A stretch of DNA of 64,000 nucleotides from Pseudomonadota bacterium. Lineage in GTDB: Bacteria; Pseudomonadota; Alphaproteobacteria; Rhizobiales; Hyphomicrobiaceae. Position numbers and translations under genes: made by a program. Location of the stretch: positions 124,001 to 188,000 of the forward strand of contig JAFECG010000021.1 in NCBI GenBank assembly GCA_018242215.1. The letters are read 5' to 3'. Shown one piece after another: positions 9,084 through 18,526 of the stretch. The first letter of the stretch is position 1, and each line of letters starts with the position of its first letter. The notes below the pieces were generated by a model. That model saw nothing but the letters and a program-made list of their open reading frames with translations, was not told where the DNA came from and did no database searches.

Positions 9084-9154
9084 GCAAAACGAACATTCAT
9101 TCGCCTTGACGTCACCGCAATCCCTTCCCAAACAGAATGCCTGTTCGTTTTTGC
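9084..9154. promoter_or_regulatory. Long inverted repeat upstream of tetR, probable operator
   Basis: GCAAAACGAACATTCATTC (9084-9102) is repeated in inverted form at 9135-9154, whose complement reads GCAAAAACGAACAGGCATTC. The arms are about 33 bases apart, and the second ends 30 bases before the tetR start. The left arm also holds a small palindrome, CGAA-N6-TTCG. The layout suits a TetR-family regulator binding two sites and controlling its own efflux operon. Confidence 0.55.
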
Positions 9155-9183
9155 GGTATCTACCGAGGGGATTGCCCGACACC

Positions 9184-9825
9184 ATGCCGAGGCTGAAGCC
9201 CGATACCCAGCGCGCACGGCGCGAGCACATTCTCGACGCGGCACTTCGATGCTTCGCGCGCGGGGGCTTTCACGCGACGACAATGCAGACGATCTGCCGG
9301 GAGGCCGGAGTTTCGCCTGGCGCACTGTATCTGTATTTCGATAGCAAGGAAGCGCTGATCGCCGGGCTTTGCGAGCGCGACCGGGCGGAATTCGCCGAGC
9401 GATTTGCCCAGCTTGCATCGGCGCCGGATTTTATCGAAGCCCTCGCCGCGATCGGCGAGCACTACTTCATCAACGAGTCTGCGGAGAAGCAGCGATTCGC
9501 CATCGAAATGGGCGTCGAGTCGACGCGCAATCCGCGGATCGCTGAGATTTTCATGAGCGTCGACAAGTTCTGCAACGACAGCTTCGACGCCCTGTTTCGG
9601 CGCCTCCAGGACGAAGGCCGCATCGCGCCGCGCATCGATATTCCGACACTCGTCAAGGTGTTCAACATTTTCGGAGACGGGATGTTTTGGCGTCGCGCTA
9701 TCGATCCGACAGCCGACATGAGCACTGTCCTTCCTGTCATCATTGAGGTGATTGGTGGGTTGCTCAATCCGACGAACGCCGGCAGGGCGCGGGCGAAAAC
9801 GAACGTTCGCGAGGCCCGGCAATGA
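9184..9825 (+). CDS. TetR/AcrR family repressor of the adjacent RND efflux operon
   Basis: A 213-residue one-component regulator. Residues 12-58 form the TetR helix-turn-helix: REHILDAALRCFARGGFHAT, then TICREAGVSPGALYLYF. The C-terminal helices would bind the inducer. The ATG at 9184 is the first methionine that gives a normal-length family N-terminus; the open frame further upstream crosses the terminator and inverted repeat. Its stop overlaps the start of the membrane fusion gene (ATGA), so regulator and pump are co-transcribed. Confidence 0.93.
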   Translation: MPRLKPDTQRARREHILDAALRCFARGGFHATTMQTICREAGVSPGALYLYFDSKEALIAGLCERDRAEFAERFAQLASAPDFIEALAAIGEHYFINESAEKQRFAIEMGVESTRNPRIAEIFMSVDKFCNDSFDALFRRLQDEGRIAPRIDIPTLVKVFNIFGDGMFWRRAIDPTADMSTVLPVIIEVIGGLLNPTNAGRARAKTNVREARQ

Positions 9826-11036
9826 ATTTGGCGAAATTTTCGTTGGGGCTTCTGTCGGCCATAGCCTTGTCTGGCGTTGGCTATGTTTACGTCGAGAAAC
9901 GACACACTGCCGAAATCCAAGCCGAGCGCTTGGAAGCAGCGAAGCCGGTCGCCGCGCCGACGATCACGGTAGCGAAAGTCGCGACAGAGAATTTCGTTGA
10001 GACAGCGGCCGTCTCGGGTTCGCTCGTGCCGCGCGAGGAAATCCTGGTCTCGCCGGAAGTCGAAGGCTTGCGCGTTCTCGAGCTTCTGGCCGACGAGGGA
10101 GACAAGGTCAAGAAAGGTCAGGTTCTCGCACGCCTCGTCGCCGAGCAATTGGACGCGCAGTTGGCGCAGAACAACGCGAACCTCGCTCGTTCCAACGCGG
10201 CGATTGCGCAGGCACAAAGCCAAATCGTTCAGGCGGAAGCCCAAGCCAAAGAGGCCGCCGCGCAGCTTGAGCGGGCTGTCCCGCTGAAACAGTCCGGCTA
10301 TCTCTCGGGCTCGACGTACGATCAGCGTGAGAGCGCGGCGCATACGACGGAAGCGCAGCTCATCGCAGCCCGTGACGGGCTCAAAGCCGCGCAGGCGGAA
10401 AAAGAGCAGGTCGAAGCGCAGCGGCGCGAACTGCTCTGGCGGCGAAGCAACACCGATGTCACCTCGCCGGAAGACGGCGTCATTAGCCGGAGAACCGCCC
10501 GGATCGGCGCGATGGCATCCGCCAACGGGGAACCCATGTTCCGCATCATCGAAAACGGCGAGATCGAACTCGATGCGGAAATCGTCGAAACGGAATTGAA
10601 GAATGTCAAGGTCGGCCAGAAGGCCATCGTCACGGTCCCGCAAATCGGCGACTTCGACGGCAAGGTACGGCTGGTGTCACCGGAGGTCGACAAAGCGACA
10701 CGGCTAGGGCGCGTGAGAATATTCCTCGGCGTCAATCCGGTTCTCAGGATCGGATCCTATGCGCGCGGACGGATTGAGACGGCGACAAGCCGTGGCCTTG
10801 CGGTGCCATCATCGGCGGTAACCTTCGACCACGACCTCGCATCCGTACAGGTGATCCAAGACAACATCGTCAGGAAGCACGTCGTCACAGTCGGCCTCGT
10901 CGCGAATGACCTCGTAGAGATCAAAGACGGCATCAAGGAAGGCGATTTCGTCGTGACGCGTGCAGGTACGTTCCTGCGCGACGGTGACGTCGTCCGGCCA
11001 ATCGTTCCCGAACCGCGGCTGAGCGAGGCGAAGTAA
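9822..11036 (+). CDS. RND efflux periplasmic adaptor (membrane fusion protein)
   Basis: Links the inner-membrane RND pump to an outer-membrane channel. There is an N-terminal membrane anchor (about residues 5-25), a lipoyl half (SGSLVPREEILVSPEVEGLR), a long alanine/glutamine/glutamate-rich coiled-coil hairpin (about 110-200), the second lipoyl half (VTSPEDGVISRRTARIGAM), then beta-barrel and membrane-proximal domains. It has no lipobox. It overlaps tetR by 4 bases and the pump by 1 base. No TolC-type gene is present, so the channel must be encoded elsewhere. Confidence 0.93.
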   Translation: MNLAKFSLGLLSAIALSGVGYVYVEKRHTAEIQAERLEAAKPVAAPTITVAKVATENFVETAAVSGSLVPREEILVSPEVEGLRVLELLADEGDKVKKGQVLARLVAEQLDAQLAQNNANLARSNAAIAQAQSQIVQAEAQAKEAAAQLERAVPLKQSGYLSGSTYDQRESAAHTTEAQLIAARDGLKAAQAEKEQVEAQRRELLWRRSNTDVTSPEDGVISRRTARIGAMASANGEPMFRIIENGEIELDAEIVETELKNVKVGQKAIVTVPQIGDFDGKVRLVSPEVDKATRLGRVRIFLGVNPVLRIGSYARGRIETATSRGLAVPSSAVTFDHDLASVQVIQDNIVRKHVVTVGLVANDLVEIKDGIKEGDFVVTRAGTFLRDGDVVRPIVPEPRLSEAK

Positions 11037-14000
11037 TGCGGATCAATATTTCGGCTTGGTCGATCCGCCGTCCGGTTCCCGCGATCGTTCTCTTTGCGGT
11101 GCTGATGCTGCTCGGCACGCTGAGCTTCAAATCGCTGCCTGTCACGCGGTTTCCCAACATCGATATTCCGCTGGTTTCGATCAAGGTGACGCAGTCGGGT
11201 GCAGCGCCGGCCGAGCTTGAAACGCAAGTGACGAAGGTCATCGAAGACGCCGTCGCGAACCTCGTCGGCATCAAGCACATGACGTCGACGCTGACGGACG
11301 GCACATCGTCAACCGTTCTTGAATTCCGGCTTGGTATCGATACCGACCGTGCTTTGAACGATGTCAGAGACGCGGTTGCGGAAGTGCGCGCCGATCTTCC
11401 GCGCACGATCGACGAACCCATCATCGAACGGATCGACGTTGAAGGCCAGGCGATCCAATCGTTTGCTGCGACGTCTCCGGGCATGACGCTCGAGCAGCTT
11501 TCGTGGTTCGTCGACGATGTGATCAAGCGCCGCCTGCAAGCGACAAAAGGCGTCGGGCGCGTCGAACGCTACGGCGGCGTCGACCGCGAAATCCGCGTCA
11601 ATCTCGATCCCGACAAGCTACTGGCGTACGGCATCACCGCCGCGCAAGTGAACAGCCAGGTTCGTGCGACCAACGTCGATCTCGGTTCCGGACGTGGTGA
11701 GGTCGGCAGCCAGGAGCAAGCGATACGGACGCTCGCCGGTGCGCGGGAAGTTAAAACACTTGGAGACGCCAGAATCATTCTTGCAGGCGGCCGCGAAGTC
11801 CGTCTCAAGGACCTTGGGCATGTCGTCGACGATGCCAGCGAGCAGCGGTCGTTCGCGCGCCTCGACGGACGCCCGGTCGTCTCGTTCTCGGTCTTCCGGA
11901 CAAAGGGCTCGAGCGAGCTTTCCGTCGCCGAGGCGGTTGATGAGTCGCTGAAGGGGTTGCGCGCCGAATATCCGGATGTCCACATCACGAACATCGACGA
12001 TGCGGTGGCCTACACGCGCGGCAATTATCTGGCGGCGATGGAGACGCTGATCGAAGGCGCCGCATTGGCCGTCCTCGTCGTGATGGTCTTCCTTCGCAAC
12101 TGGCGCGCGACGCTGATCTCCGCCATCGCCCTGCCGCTTGCTGCGATTCCGACGTTCTGGGCCATGAGTGCGCTCGGGTTTTCTCTGAACCTCGTCAGCC
12201 TGCTCGGCATCACGCTCGCGACCGGCATTCTCGTCGACGATGCGATCGTCGAGATCGAGAATATCGTGCGTCACATGCACATGGGCAAATCGCCTTATCG
12301 GGCCGCGCTCGAAGCCGCCGACGAGATCGGCCTTGCGGTGATCGCCATCACGCTAACGATCGTCGCGATCTTTGCGCCGGTTTCCTTCATGGGCGGCGTC
12401 GCCGGACAGTATTTCCGGCAATTCGGCATGACGGTTGCCGTTGCGGTTCTCGTTTCGCTTCTCGTCGCGCGCCTCATCACGCCGATGATGGCGGCTTATT
12501 TTCTGCGGCCCGTTCCCGAGAAGCCCCACGAGGACGGCGCAATCATGCGCGCCTATACGCGTTTCCTGTCGGTGACGCTGCGCTGGCGCTATTTCACGCT
12601 CGTGACAGGCATCGCGCTTTTTTCGGCATCCATCTATGCCACGACGCTGCTGCCGACCGGCTTCATGCCAGACGAAGATACCTCTCGCGTCGTCGTCGCG
12701 GTGGAATTACCGTCCGGAACGCAACTCGAAGAAACGCAGGAGAAGACGGATCAGGTCGTCAAATCGCTTCGGAGCATTCCCGAGATCGCGCAGGTTTTCG
12801 TGCTTGGCGGTACGAGCCCTACCGGGCAGTTGGAAGTCCGACGCGCTGCACTCTACGTCAAGCTCGTTCCAAAGGAAGACCGCAAGCTCACGCAGCAGCA
12901 GCTCAAGTCGATCATCGCGGCAAAAATAGCGGACATACCTGATACACGCGCCTGGTACGTCAATGAACGCGGCGAGCGCGAGCTTTCCTTTTCCATGCTG
13001 TCGCGTGACGGCGAAGACCTCAATGCCGCCATCGGCAAGGTGGAAGGCGCTCTGCGCGGTGTGCCGGGTTTCCGAAACGTCGCCGCTTCAGGATCGACGG
13101 ATCGTCCCGAAATTCGCATCGTTCCCAGGCTGGACGTCGCTGCGCGTCTCGGCGTGGCGCCCGATCAGATCGCAGAGGCGATCCGCGTCGCGACGATTGG
13201 AGACGCCGGTTTCAATCTCGCCAAATTCACGATCGGTGACCGGCAAATTCCGATCCGAGTTCAGCTCGAAGAGAAAACGCGAACCGATCTGAAGCAGATC
13301 GAGCAGTTGCGGCTGACGAACGCGCAAGGCAAGGCGATCCCGTTGACGGCGGTCGCATCCGTTTCCCTCGGTCGCGGGCCGGCTTCCATCGAGCGGTTCG
13401 ATCGCTTGCGGCGCGCGGTCGTCGGTGTCGATCTCGATCGCGGGATGGCGATGAGCACGGCGCGCGAGAAGTTCTTGAAAGTCATCCACGACGAGAACCT
13501 GCCGAAGACGGTGACGCTGCAGCCCTCGGGCGACGCTGAAATTCAGGATGAGGTGGCCGACGGGTTCATCACGGCGATGGGCACCGGCATCCTGATCGTG
13601 TTCGGCCTCCTCGTTCTCCTTTTCGGCAGCGTATTTCAGCCCGTGACGATCTTGCTGTCATTGCCGCTTTCGTTCGGGGGCGTCGCTCTCAGTCTGCTCG
13701 TCACAAACAATTCCATCAGTATGCCCGTTTATATCGGGCTTCTGATGCTGATGGGCATCGTGACGAAAAATGCGATCATGCTTGTCGATTTTGCGATCGA
13801 GGAGATCGCGGCCGGCGTCGAAAGGCAGCAGGCAATCATCGATGCCGGTCGTAAACGAGCGCGGCCTATCATCATGACGACGCTGGCGATGGCGGCCGGC
13901 ATGCTTCCGAGCGCATTCGCGCTCGGTGATGGCGGCGAATTCCGCGCGCCCATGGCAATAGCCGTGATCGGCGGGCTTCTGGTTTCCACGTTGCTGTCGC

Positions 14001-14167
14001 TCGTCTTCGTGCCGTCGTTCTTTACCGTGATGGACGATGTCGGCGTATTGATGCAGCGCATCTTCGGCCGCTTCATCGGTCCGAAGGATGAACCGGGCGA
14101 TGAACCCCGCAACCCGCGGGCGCCGCATGCGCATTCACCAGATCATCTCCCCATTGCTGCGGAATGA
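11036..14167 (+). CDS. RND family efflux pump (HAE1-type inner-membrane transporter)
   Basis: Proton-driven exporter of hydrophobic compounds, 1,043 residues, as expected for AcrB/MexB relatives. The N-terminal helix (SIRRPVPAIVLFAVLMLLG) is followed by a periplasmic porter domain, helices 2-6, a second large periplasmic loop and helices 8-12. The essential proton-relay aspartate pair is visible in TGILVDDAIVEIEN, and the relay lysine in MLMGIVTKNAIMLVDF. Local induction by the substrate through the upstream TetR is likely. Substrate specificity cannot be inferred. Confidence 0.96.
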   Translation: MRINISAWSIRRPVPAIVLFAVLMLLGTLSFKSLPVTRFPNIDIPLVSIKVTQSGAAPAELETQVTKVIEDAVANLVGIKHMTSTLTDGTSSTVLEFRLGIDTDRALNDVRDAVAEVRADLPRTIDEPIIERIDVEGQAIQSFAATSPGMTLEQLSWFVDDVIKRRLQATKGVGRVERYGGVDREIRVNLDPDKLLAYGITAAQVNSQVRATNVDLGSGRGEVGSQEQAIRTLAGAREVKTLGDARIILAGGREVRLKDLGHVVDDASEQRSFARLDGRPVVSFSVFRTKGSSELSVAEAVDESLKGLRAEYPDVHITNIDDAVAYTRGNYLAAMETLIEGAALAVLVVMVFLRNWRATLISAIALPLAAIPTFWAMSALGFSLNLVSLLGITLATGILVDDAIVEIENIVRHMHMGKSPYRAALEAADEIGLAVIAITLTIVAIFAPVSFMGGVAGQYFRQFGMTVAVAVLVSLLVARLITPMMAAYFLRPVPEKPHEDGAIMRAYTRFLSVTLRWRYFTLVTGIALFSASIYATTLLPTGFMPDEDTSRVVVAVELPSGTQLEETQEKTDQVVKSLRSIPEIAQVFVLGGTSPTGQLEVRRAALYVKLVPKEDRKLTQQQLKSIIAAKIADIPDTRAWYVNERGERELSFSMLSRDGEDLNAAIGKVEGALRGVPGFRNVAASGSTDRPEIRIVPRLDVAARLGVAPDQIAEAIRVATIGDAGFNLAKFTIGDRQIPIRVQLEEKTRTDLKQIEQLRLTNAQGKAIPLTAVASVSLGRGPASIERFDRLRRAVVGVDLDRGMAMSTAREKFLKVIHDENLPKTVTLQPSGDAEIQDEVADGFITAMGTGILIVFGLLVLLFGSVFQPVTILLSLPLSFGGVALSLLVTNNSISMPVYIGLLMLMGIVTKNAIMLVDFAIEEIAAGVERQQAIIDAGRKRARPIIMTTLAMAAGMLPSAFALGDGGEFRAPMAIAVIGGLLVSTLLSLVFVPSFFTVMDDVGVLMQRIFGRFIGPKDEPGDEPRNPRAPHAHSPDHLPIAAE

Positions 14168-14256
14168 ACGCGAAAGATTGTTCCAGATCCGATTGTGCGG
14201 GACGTCTCATATGCCTACGTTGCAAGCGGACGGCTGCAACAGAAGGACCCCCCGCC

Positions 14257-15219
14257 ATGTTCGACGCCAAATCCATTCTGGAAAATCTCGTGAGAGGTGC
14301 TGCACCCACCGGATCGGAACCTTCGCCGCAACCGGGTGGAAGCCTCGGAGATATTCTGAGCCAAATCGGCAGGAGCCTCTCTGAGGGGCAAGGTCAGGGC
14401 AACGGCGATATTCTGGCCCAGATCAAAGACAAGATCGGTCAAGCCGGTGGAACAGTCACCGACGCGGGAAGCATCAGCGATATTCTCGGCAAGGTTTTCA
14501 GTCAGGCGACACAGGGCGTCAAGGAAGGCTCTACGCGCGTCGGCGAAGCGACTGGTGCGAGCGATACCCTCGGACGCCTTGCTTCCAATCCGCAAACGGC
14601 GCAAATCCTCGGCACGCTGAAGGATTTCATCCAGAACAATCCTTACGCGGCCGGTGCTGCCGCAGGTGGATTGGGCGGTCTCATGCTCGGAACGCGCACG
14701 GGCCGTTCGCTTGCCGCGAGCGCGGCCCGGCTCGGCGCGTTGGCAATGATCGGCGGCCTCGCTTACAAGGCGATGCAGAACTATCAGGCTGGTCGACCGC
14801 TCGTCACCGGTGCGGCGTCCACCGAACCGCCGCCGGCTGGATCGGGTTTTGAGCCTTCGGCGGTCACGAACGATGCCGCCGTGCATTATATCCAGGCGAT
14901 GATCGCCGCTGCGCACGCCGACGGGCGTGTCGATGCCAGTGAGCATGACGGTATTATCAGCAGTCTGAGGCAAGCGGGTTTCGGTGACGAAGCCGAAGCC
15001 TTTTTTGCGAAAGAGCTGAACTCTCCGTCGACGGTCCAGGACCTTGCGCAGTCCGTCAAATCTCCGCAGGAAGCCATTCAGCTCTATACAGCCGCGAGAG
15101 TTGCCGTCGTTGACAATTCGCCGGCTGAGCAGGCGTTCCTGTCATCGCTCGCGGCGGCGCTGAGACTGGATCCGAAGCTCACCGCCCACATCGATGCAAC
15201 AGCGCAAGCGGCGGCCTGA
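14257..15219 (+). CDS. TerB-like/DUF533 membrane-associated protein
   Basis: A 320-residue protein. The N-terminal half is glycine/serine-rich with repeated DILSQI/DILAQI/DILGKV segments, followed by a glycine-rich hydrophobic stretch (AAGAAAGGLGGLMLG) that may insert in the membrane. The C-terminal domain (about 230-320: AVHYIQAMIAAAHADGRVDA onward) is the helical TerB/DUF533 fold with the DGRVD acidic motif. The ATG at 14257 has AGAAGGA upstream; the open frame from 14164 overlaps the pump gene and looks non-coding. Role unknown; relatives are linked with tellurite or stress responses. Confidence 0.8.
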   Translation: MFDAKSILENLVRGAAPTGSEPSPQPGGSLGDILSQIGRSLSEGQGQGNGDILAQIKDKIGQAGGTVTDAGSISDILGKVFSQATQGVKEGSTRVGEATGASDTLGRLASNPQTAQILGTLKDFIQNNPYAAGAAAGGLGGLMLGTRTGRSLAASAARLGALAMIGGLAYKAMQNYQAGRPLVTGAASTEPPPAGSGFEPSAVTNDAAVHYIQAMIAAAHADGRVDASEHDGIISSLRQAGFGDEAEAFFAKELNSPSTVQDLAQSVKSPQEAIQLYTAARVAVVDNSPAEQAFLSSLAAALRLDPKLTAHIDATAQAAA

Positions 15220-15241
15220 GCCGTAATTTCGCCCGTCAGAT

Positions 15242-15282
15242 AAAAAAGAGGGCGCCCGAACTCTCCGGGCGCCCTCTTTTTT
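15242..15282. terminator. Bidirectional intrinsic terminator
   Basis: A 17-bp perfect stem of AAAAAAGAGGGCGCCCG with its complement around a 7-base loop. It has A and T runs at both ends, so it can stop the rightward terB-like transcript and the leftward ABC exporter transcript. Confidence 0.95.
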
Positions 15283-15302
15283 AAAGGATTCAATAGCCGA
15301 CG

Positions 15303-16406
15303 TTAGTTTGCCGTCGTCGTCGTAGCGTTGTTCGCCGCCTGATTGTCGAGCTTGAAGAAAGCGTCGACCCGCATGCCGGTGAAGAGCGGCGGATGACCAT
15401 CGAGCGAGACCATAACCTCAACCACCTCGACATCGTTCGGGCGGCGAGGCCCACGCGTCGCGATGCGCGGCGGTCCGAGCGACTGGGAAATCGACGTGAC
15501 GGTGCCTTCGAACGTCTTGTCGGGGAAAGCATCGGCCTTCACGACAACACGCTGACCGACATGAACCTTGGCGGCGTCGCGCTCTTCGACTTCGGCGCGG
15601 AGGCGGAGGCTCGACATATCACCAAAAACGACCAGCGCGCTGTCAGGCGACGGCACCGCGGTTTCGCCGACGCGGGCCAGAACGTTGAGAACTGTCCCGT
15701 CGGCGGGGGCGCGAATTCGGGTACGCTCAAGAGCGAGTTCGGCCGATCTCAGGTCCGAGCGTGCCAGCGCCAGCGACGATTCCAAACGTTGTTCGAGCGG
15801 CATGCCGGGCTCTTTCTCGACCTGCGCAAACTTGTCCTTGGCAGCCGACAACGCACTTTCTTTATCGGCCAGGTCCTTCCGCGCCGTCTCGACCGCATCT
15901 TCCGGTCCATCCGACGTTTTCCAGGCGCGATAGGCTTTGTCGAAGGCTTCATGCGCATCGAAGACCGCCTGCTGCGCTTTGAAGACTGCGTCGTCGGCAT
16001 TGCGGCGGTCGAGGGCGATGCCTGTCGCGGGTTCGTCGGCGCGTTCGCGTTCGCGGACGCTCGCTTCGGCGACCGCGGCATAGATCTTGTTGTAATAGTC
16101 CGTATCATCGAGGCGGATCAGAAGATCGCCCTTCTTGACTAGATCGTTGGTCTTAGCGAGAATCTCGACGATCTTACCGCCAACCTCGCTCGCGATCCGG
16201 ACTTCGCCATCCTTAGGCTCGACGCGCGCGGTCGCGGATGCCGCCCATTGCGGGACAGGAGCCGACGTGTCGGCGTGCGCCGAACCAGCCACGCTCGAAA
16301 ACAGAGCTTGGCCTTGGGTCAGCGCCGTCACCCCAAAACCGCCTACGAGCACCACACCCGCGGCGATCAAAATGGTCGAGATCGCGGGATCCATCTTCTT
16401 AAGCAT
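15303..16406 (-). CDS. devB: ABC exporter membrane fusion protein (HlyD/DevB-like)
   Basis: Periplasmic adaptor of a DevBCA-type exporter. It has an N-terminal membrane anchor (about residues 8-30), a lipoyl domain (ARVEPKDGEVRIASEVGGKI), a coiled-coil arm (about 105-225) and a second lipoyl half (TRIRAPADGTVLNVLAR), then a beta-barrel domain. The start at 16406 overlaps the end of the ATPase gene by 8 bases, indicating a single operon (permease, ATPase, adaptor). In cyanobacteria such systems export glycolipids; here the substrate is unknown. The C-terminus ends in an asparagine/threonine run. Confidence 0.88.
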   Translation of the reverse strand: MLKKMDPAISTILIAAGVVLVGGFGVTALTQGQALFSSVAGSAHADTSAPVPQWAASATARVEPKDGEVRIASEVGGKIVEILAKTNDLVKKGDLLIRLDDTDYYNKIYAAVAEASVRERERADEPATGIALDRRNADDAVFKAQQAVFDAHEAFDKAYRAWKTSDGPEDAVETARKDLADKESALSAAKDKFAQVEKEPGMPLEQRLESSLALARSDLRSAELALERTRIRAPADGTVLNVLARVGETAVPSPDSALVVFGDMSSLRLRAEVEERDAAKVHVGQRVVVKADAFPDKTFEGTVTSISQSLGPPRIATRGPRRPNDVEVVEVMVSLDGHPPLFTGMRVDAFFKLDNQAANNATTTTAN

Positions 16407-17151
16407 GCAGCTTTCGCCTCTTCGTCAAATCGGTAATTTCGGGAGAGTCGATGCCCTCCGGCCGGCGTTCTTCGCCGACGATCTTGCCGTCTTCTATTCG
16501 CACCACGCGATCGGCGTATCCCAAGGTTCGCGGATCGTGCGTCACGGCGAGCACGCTGCGATTCTGTTCCTTGGCAATGCGGGACAGGAGGGCCATCACC
16601 GCGTGACCGTTCTCGCTGTCGAGTGCCGCGGTTGGTTCGTCGGCGAGCACGATTGATGGCGAACTTGCTATCGCGCGCGCGACCGCGACACGCTGCTGCT
16701 CACCGCCCGAGAGGTTGCGTGGATAATTGGTCAGCCGGTGGCCGAGGCCGACTTCACGCAAGACCTCTTCCGACCGGCTGGTCGCAGCGAAGCCTTTTAT
16801 TCCTCTGACGTCGAGCGCGATGCGAACGTTTTCGAGAGCGTTCAGCGTCGGGAAGAGGTTGTAGGACTGGAAGATGAAGCCGATGTGATCGCGACGGACC
16901 TTCGCAAGCTCTTCTGCCGAAAGGTTGTCCACCACCGTATCCGCAATCCGAAGGCTGCCAGACGTCGGCTTCATGATGCAGCCGAGAATGGAGAGGAGCG
17001 TCGTCTTGCCGGAGCCCGAAGGGCCCATCAACAGCGTCAGTTCCCCCGGCACAAGATCCAGCGACACGCCCTTGACGGCGACCACCAGGCCGGCGCCCGA
17101 GCCGAGCTCCTTGACGATATTTTCCGCTTGCATGACTGGCTGGGTCGTCAT
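16399..17151 (-). CDS. devA: ABC exporter ATP-binding protein (DevA/MacB/LolD type)
   Basis: ATPase of the exporter. Walker A GPSGSGKTT, Q-loop FQSYNLFPT, signature LSGGEQQRVAVARA, Walker B IVLADEPTAALD and the H-loop (AVTHDPRT) are all intact. Length of 250 residues is normal for this class. The ORF overlaps the permease by 4 bases and the adaptor by 8 bases. Confidence 0.93.
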   Translation of the reverse strand: MTTQPVMQAENIVKELGSGAGLVVAVKGVSLDLVPGELTLLMGPSGSGKTTLLSILGCIMKPTSGSLRIADTVVDNLSAEELAKVRRDHIGFIFQSYNLFPTLNALENVRIALDVRGIKGFAATSRSEEVLREVGLGHRLTNYPRNLSGGEQQRVAVARAIASSPSIVLADEPTAALDSENGHAVMALLSRIAKEQNRSVLAVTHDPRTLGYADRVVRIEDGKIVGEERRPEGIDSPEITDLTKRRKLHA

Positions 17152-18278
17152 CTCGAAAACACCGTGGCCGGATCAATCTTCGTGACCTTGACGATGGCCG
17201 AAAGCGCCGAGATCGCGCACATGAAGAGAGTCAGTGCGAAAAGCCAAAATGCCAAGCCGGGGGTCATTACCAAAGGCAACGACGAGTTCCTACTAAGATA
17301 AAGTATCAACAACGCTATGATCATACCCAATACATAGCCCATGACCGCACTCAATGCCGCCTGAGCCAGAATGACCTTGTAGATGTAGCCTCTTGATGAC
17401 CCAAGCGCACGCAAGGTCGCGAATTCGTGAATATGGTCCTTGGTGCTCGAGTAAAGCGTCTGAGCAACGATCACGGTGCCGACGAGACTGCCGAGGATGG
17501 CGCCGCCGATCAGTGCGAGCCCGGCGCCCGTGCGGAACAGCCACTGCTTCAGGCTGCGTGATTCAAATTCGTCTTTCGTCAGCACGTCGGCGGAATCGAG
17601 CCGCTTGGCGAGATCCTTCTGGACTTCGGCGATATTCGCTCCCGGTGCGAGCTTCACCAGCAAGAAAGTCGATTTGTCGTCGTCGACACCGAGCAACTGA
17701 CGAGCGCGGTTGAGTGTCGTATAAGCGTATGGCGACTGCGTGAACGAGCGGATGCCTTCCGTCAGGGCCTTGATCTTTACGCGGCCGTTGGCGACCTGGG
17801 CGGAATCACCAATGCCGTTGATGCCGAGCTCACCGAGGTAGCTTTGGTCGACGGCGATAGCGTCGGGCGCCTTGATGTCTTCGACAGTGCCTTTCGTCAA
17901 CGACCATGGGACGAGACCCTGGTCATCGGAATCGGCACCGATCAGAACGACGCGCGAAGAACCGCCTTCGGGCTTCCGCCATTCGGCGAACGCAACGACG
18001 ATAGGCACGACGCTTTCAACTCCGGGCGTCGCCAAAGCCTGATGCCGTTCACGGTCGCCGAGAAGGATGCCGCCGTCCTCGAAGCTTTTCGCGCCAAAGG
18101 TCGTCACGATGAGATCGGCATTCGAGCGCGCGATGTTGGCCGTGATCATGCGGCTAGAGCCGAGATAGAGGCCGAGTTGCACAGCCACGAGGACAATCGA
18201 GAAAAGAATGCCGACCAGAGTCACGGCAAGCCGGACGCGATCATGCAGCAAATTACGGAGCGCAAGGGTGAAGACCAT
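17148..18278 (-). CDS. devC: ABC exporter permease (FtsX family, DevC-like)
   Basis: Inner-membrane subunit with the four-helix MacB/FtsX layout: one helix at the N-terminus (about residues 14-36), a periplasmic domain of about 200 residues, then three helices (about 258-282, 306-334 and 342-366). The residues DHIHEFATLRALGSSRGYI form the coupling segment for the ATPase. It is the first gene of the leftward operon. The promoter must lie between 18279 and 18526, divergent from the DUF2147 gene. Confidence 0.88.
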   Translation of the reverse strand: MVFTLALRNLLHDRVRLAVTLVGILFSIVLVAVQLGLYLGSSRMITANIARSNADLIVTTFGAKSFEDGGILLGDRERHQALATPGVESVVPIVVAFAEWRKPEGGSSRVVLIGADSDDQGLVPWSLTKGTVEDIKAPDAIAVDQSYLGELGINGIGDSAQVANGRVKIKALTEGIRSFTQSPYAYTTLNRARQLLGVDDDKSTFLLVKLAPGANIAEVQKDLAKRLDSADVLTKDEFESRSLKQWLFRTGAGLALIGGAILGSLVGTVIVAQTLYSSTKDHIHEFATLRALGSSRGYIYKVILAQAALSAVMGYVLGMIIALLILYLSRNSSLPLVMTPGLAFWLFALTLFMCAISALSAIVKVTKIDPATVFSR

Positions 18279-18526
18279 GGACCTGCGGGATCTCTCAAAA
18301 CGTTGCTAAAGGGGCCGACTGAGCCGGCGCTCGGCGCAAGCCCTATGATCAAATACCCGGGGGCGCCCGTCACAGGTTCGTATACCCTTATTGTCTCGCT
18401 GCTACCACAGCCAAACGCCAAATCGAACCGCGTCACGTTTTGCCGTGGGGACCGTCAATCATGATTAGCGCCAAGACTTGGCCAAAATTAGTGAAGCCTT
18501 AGCGAGGGTTTAACAAATAGGTTCCA

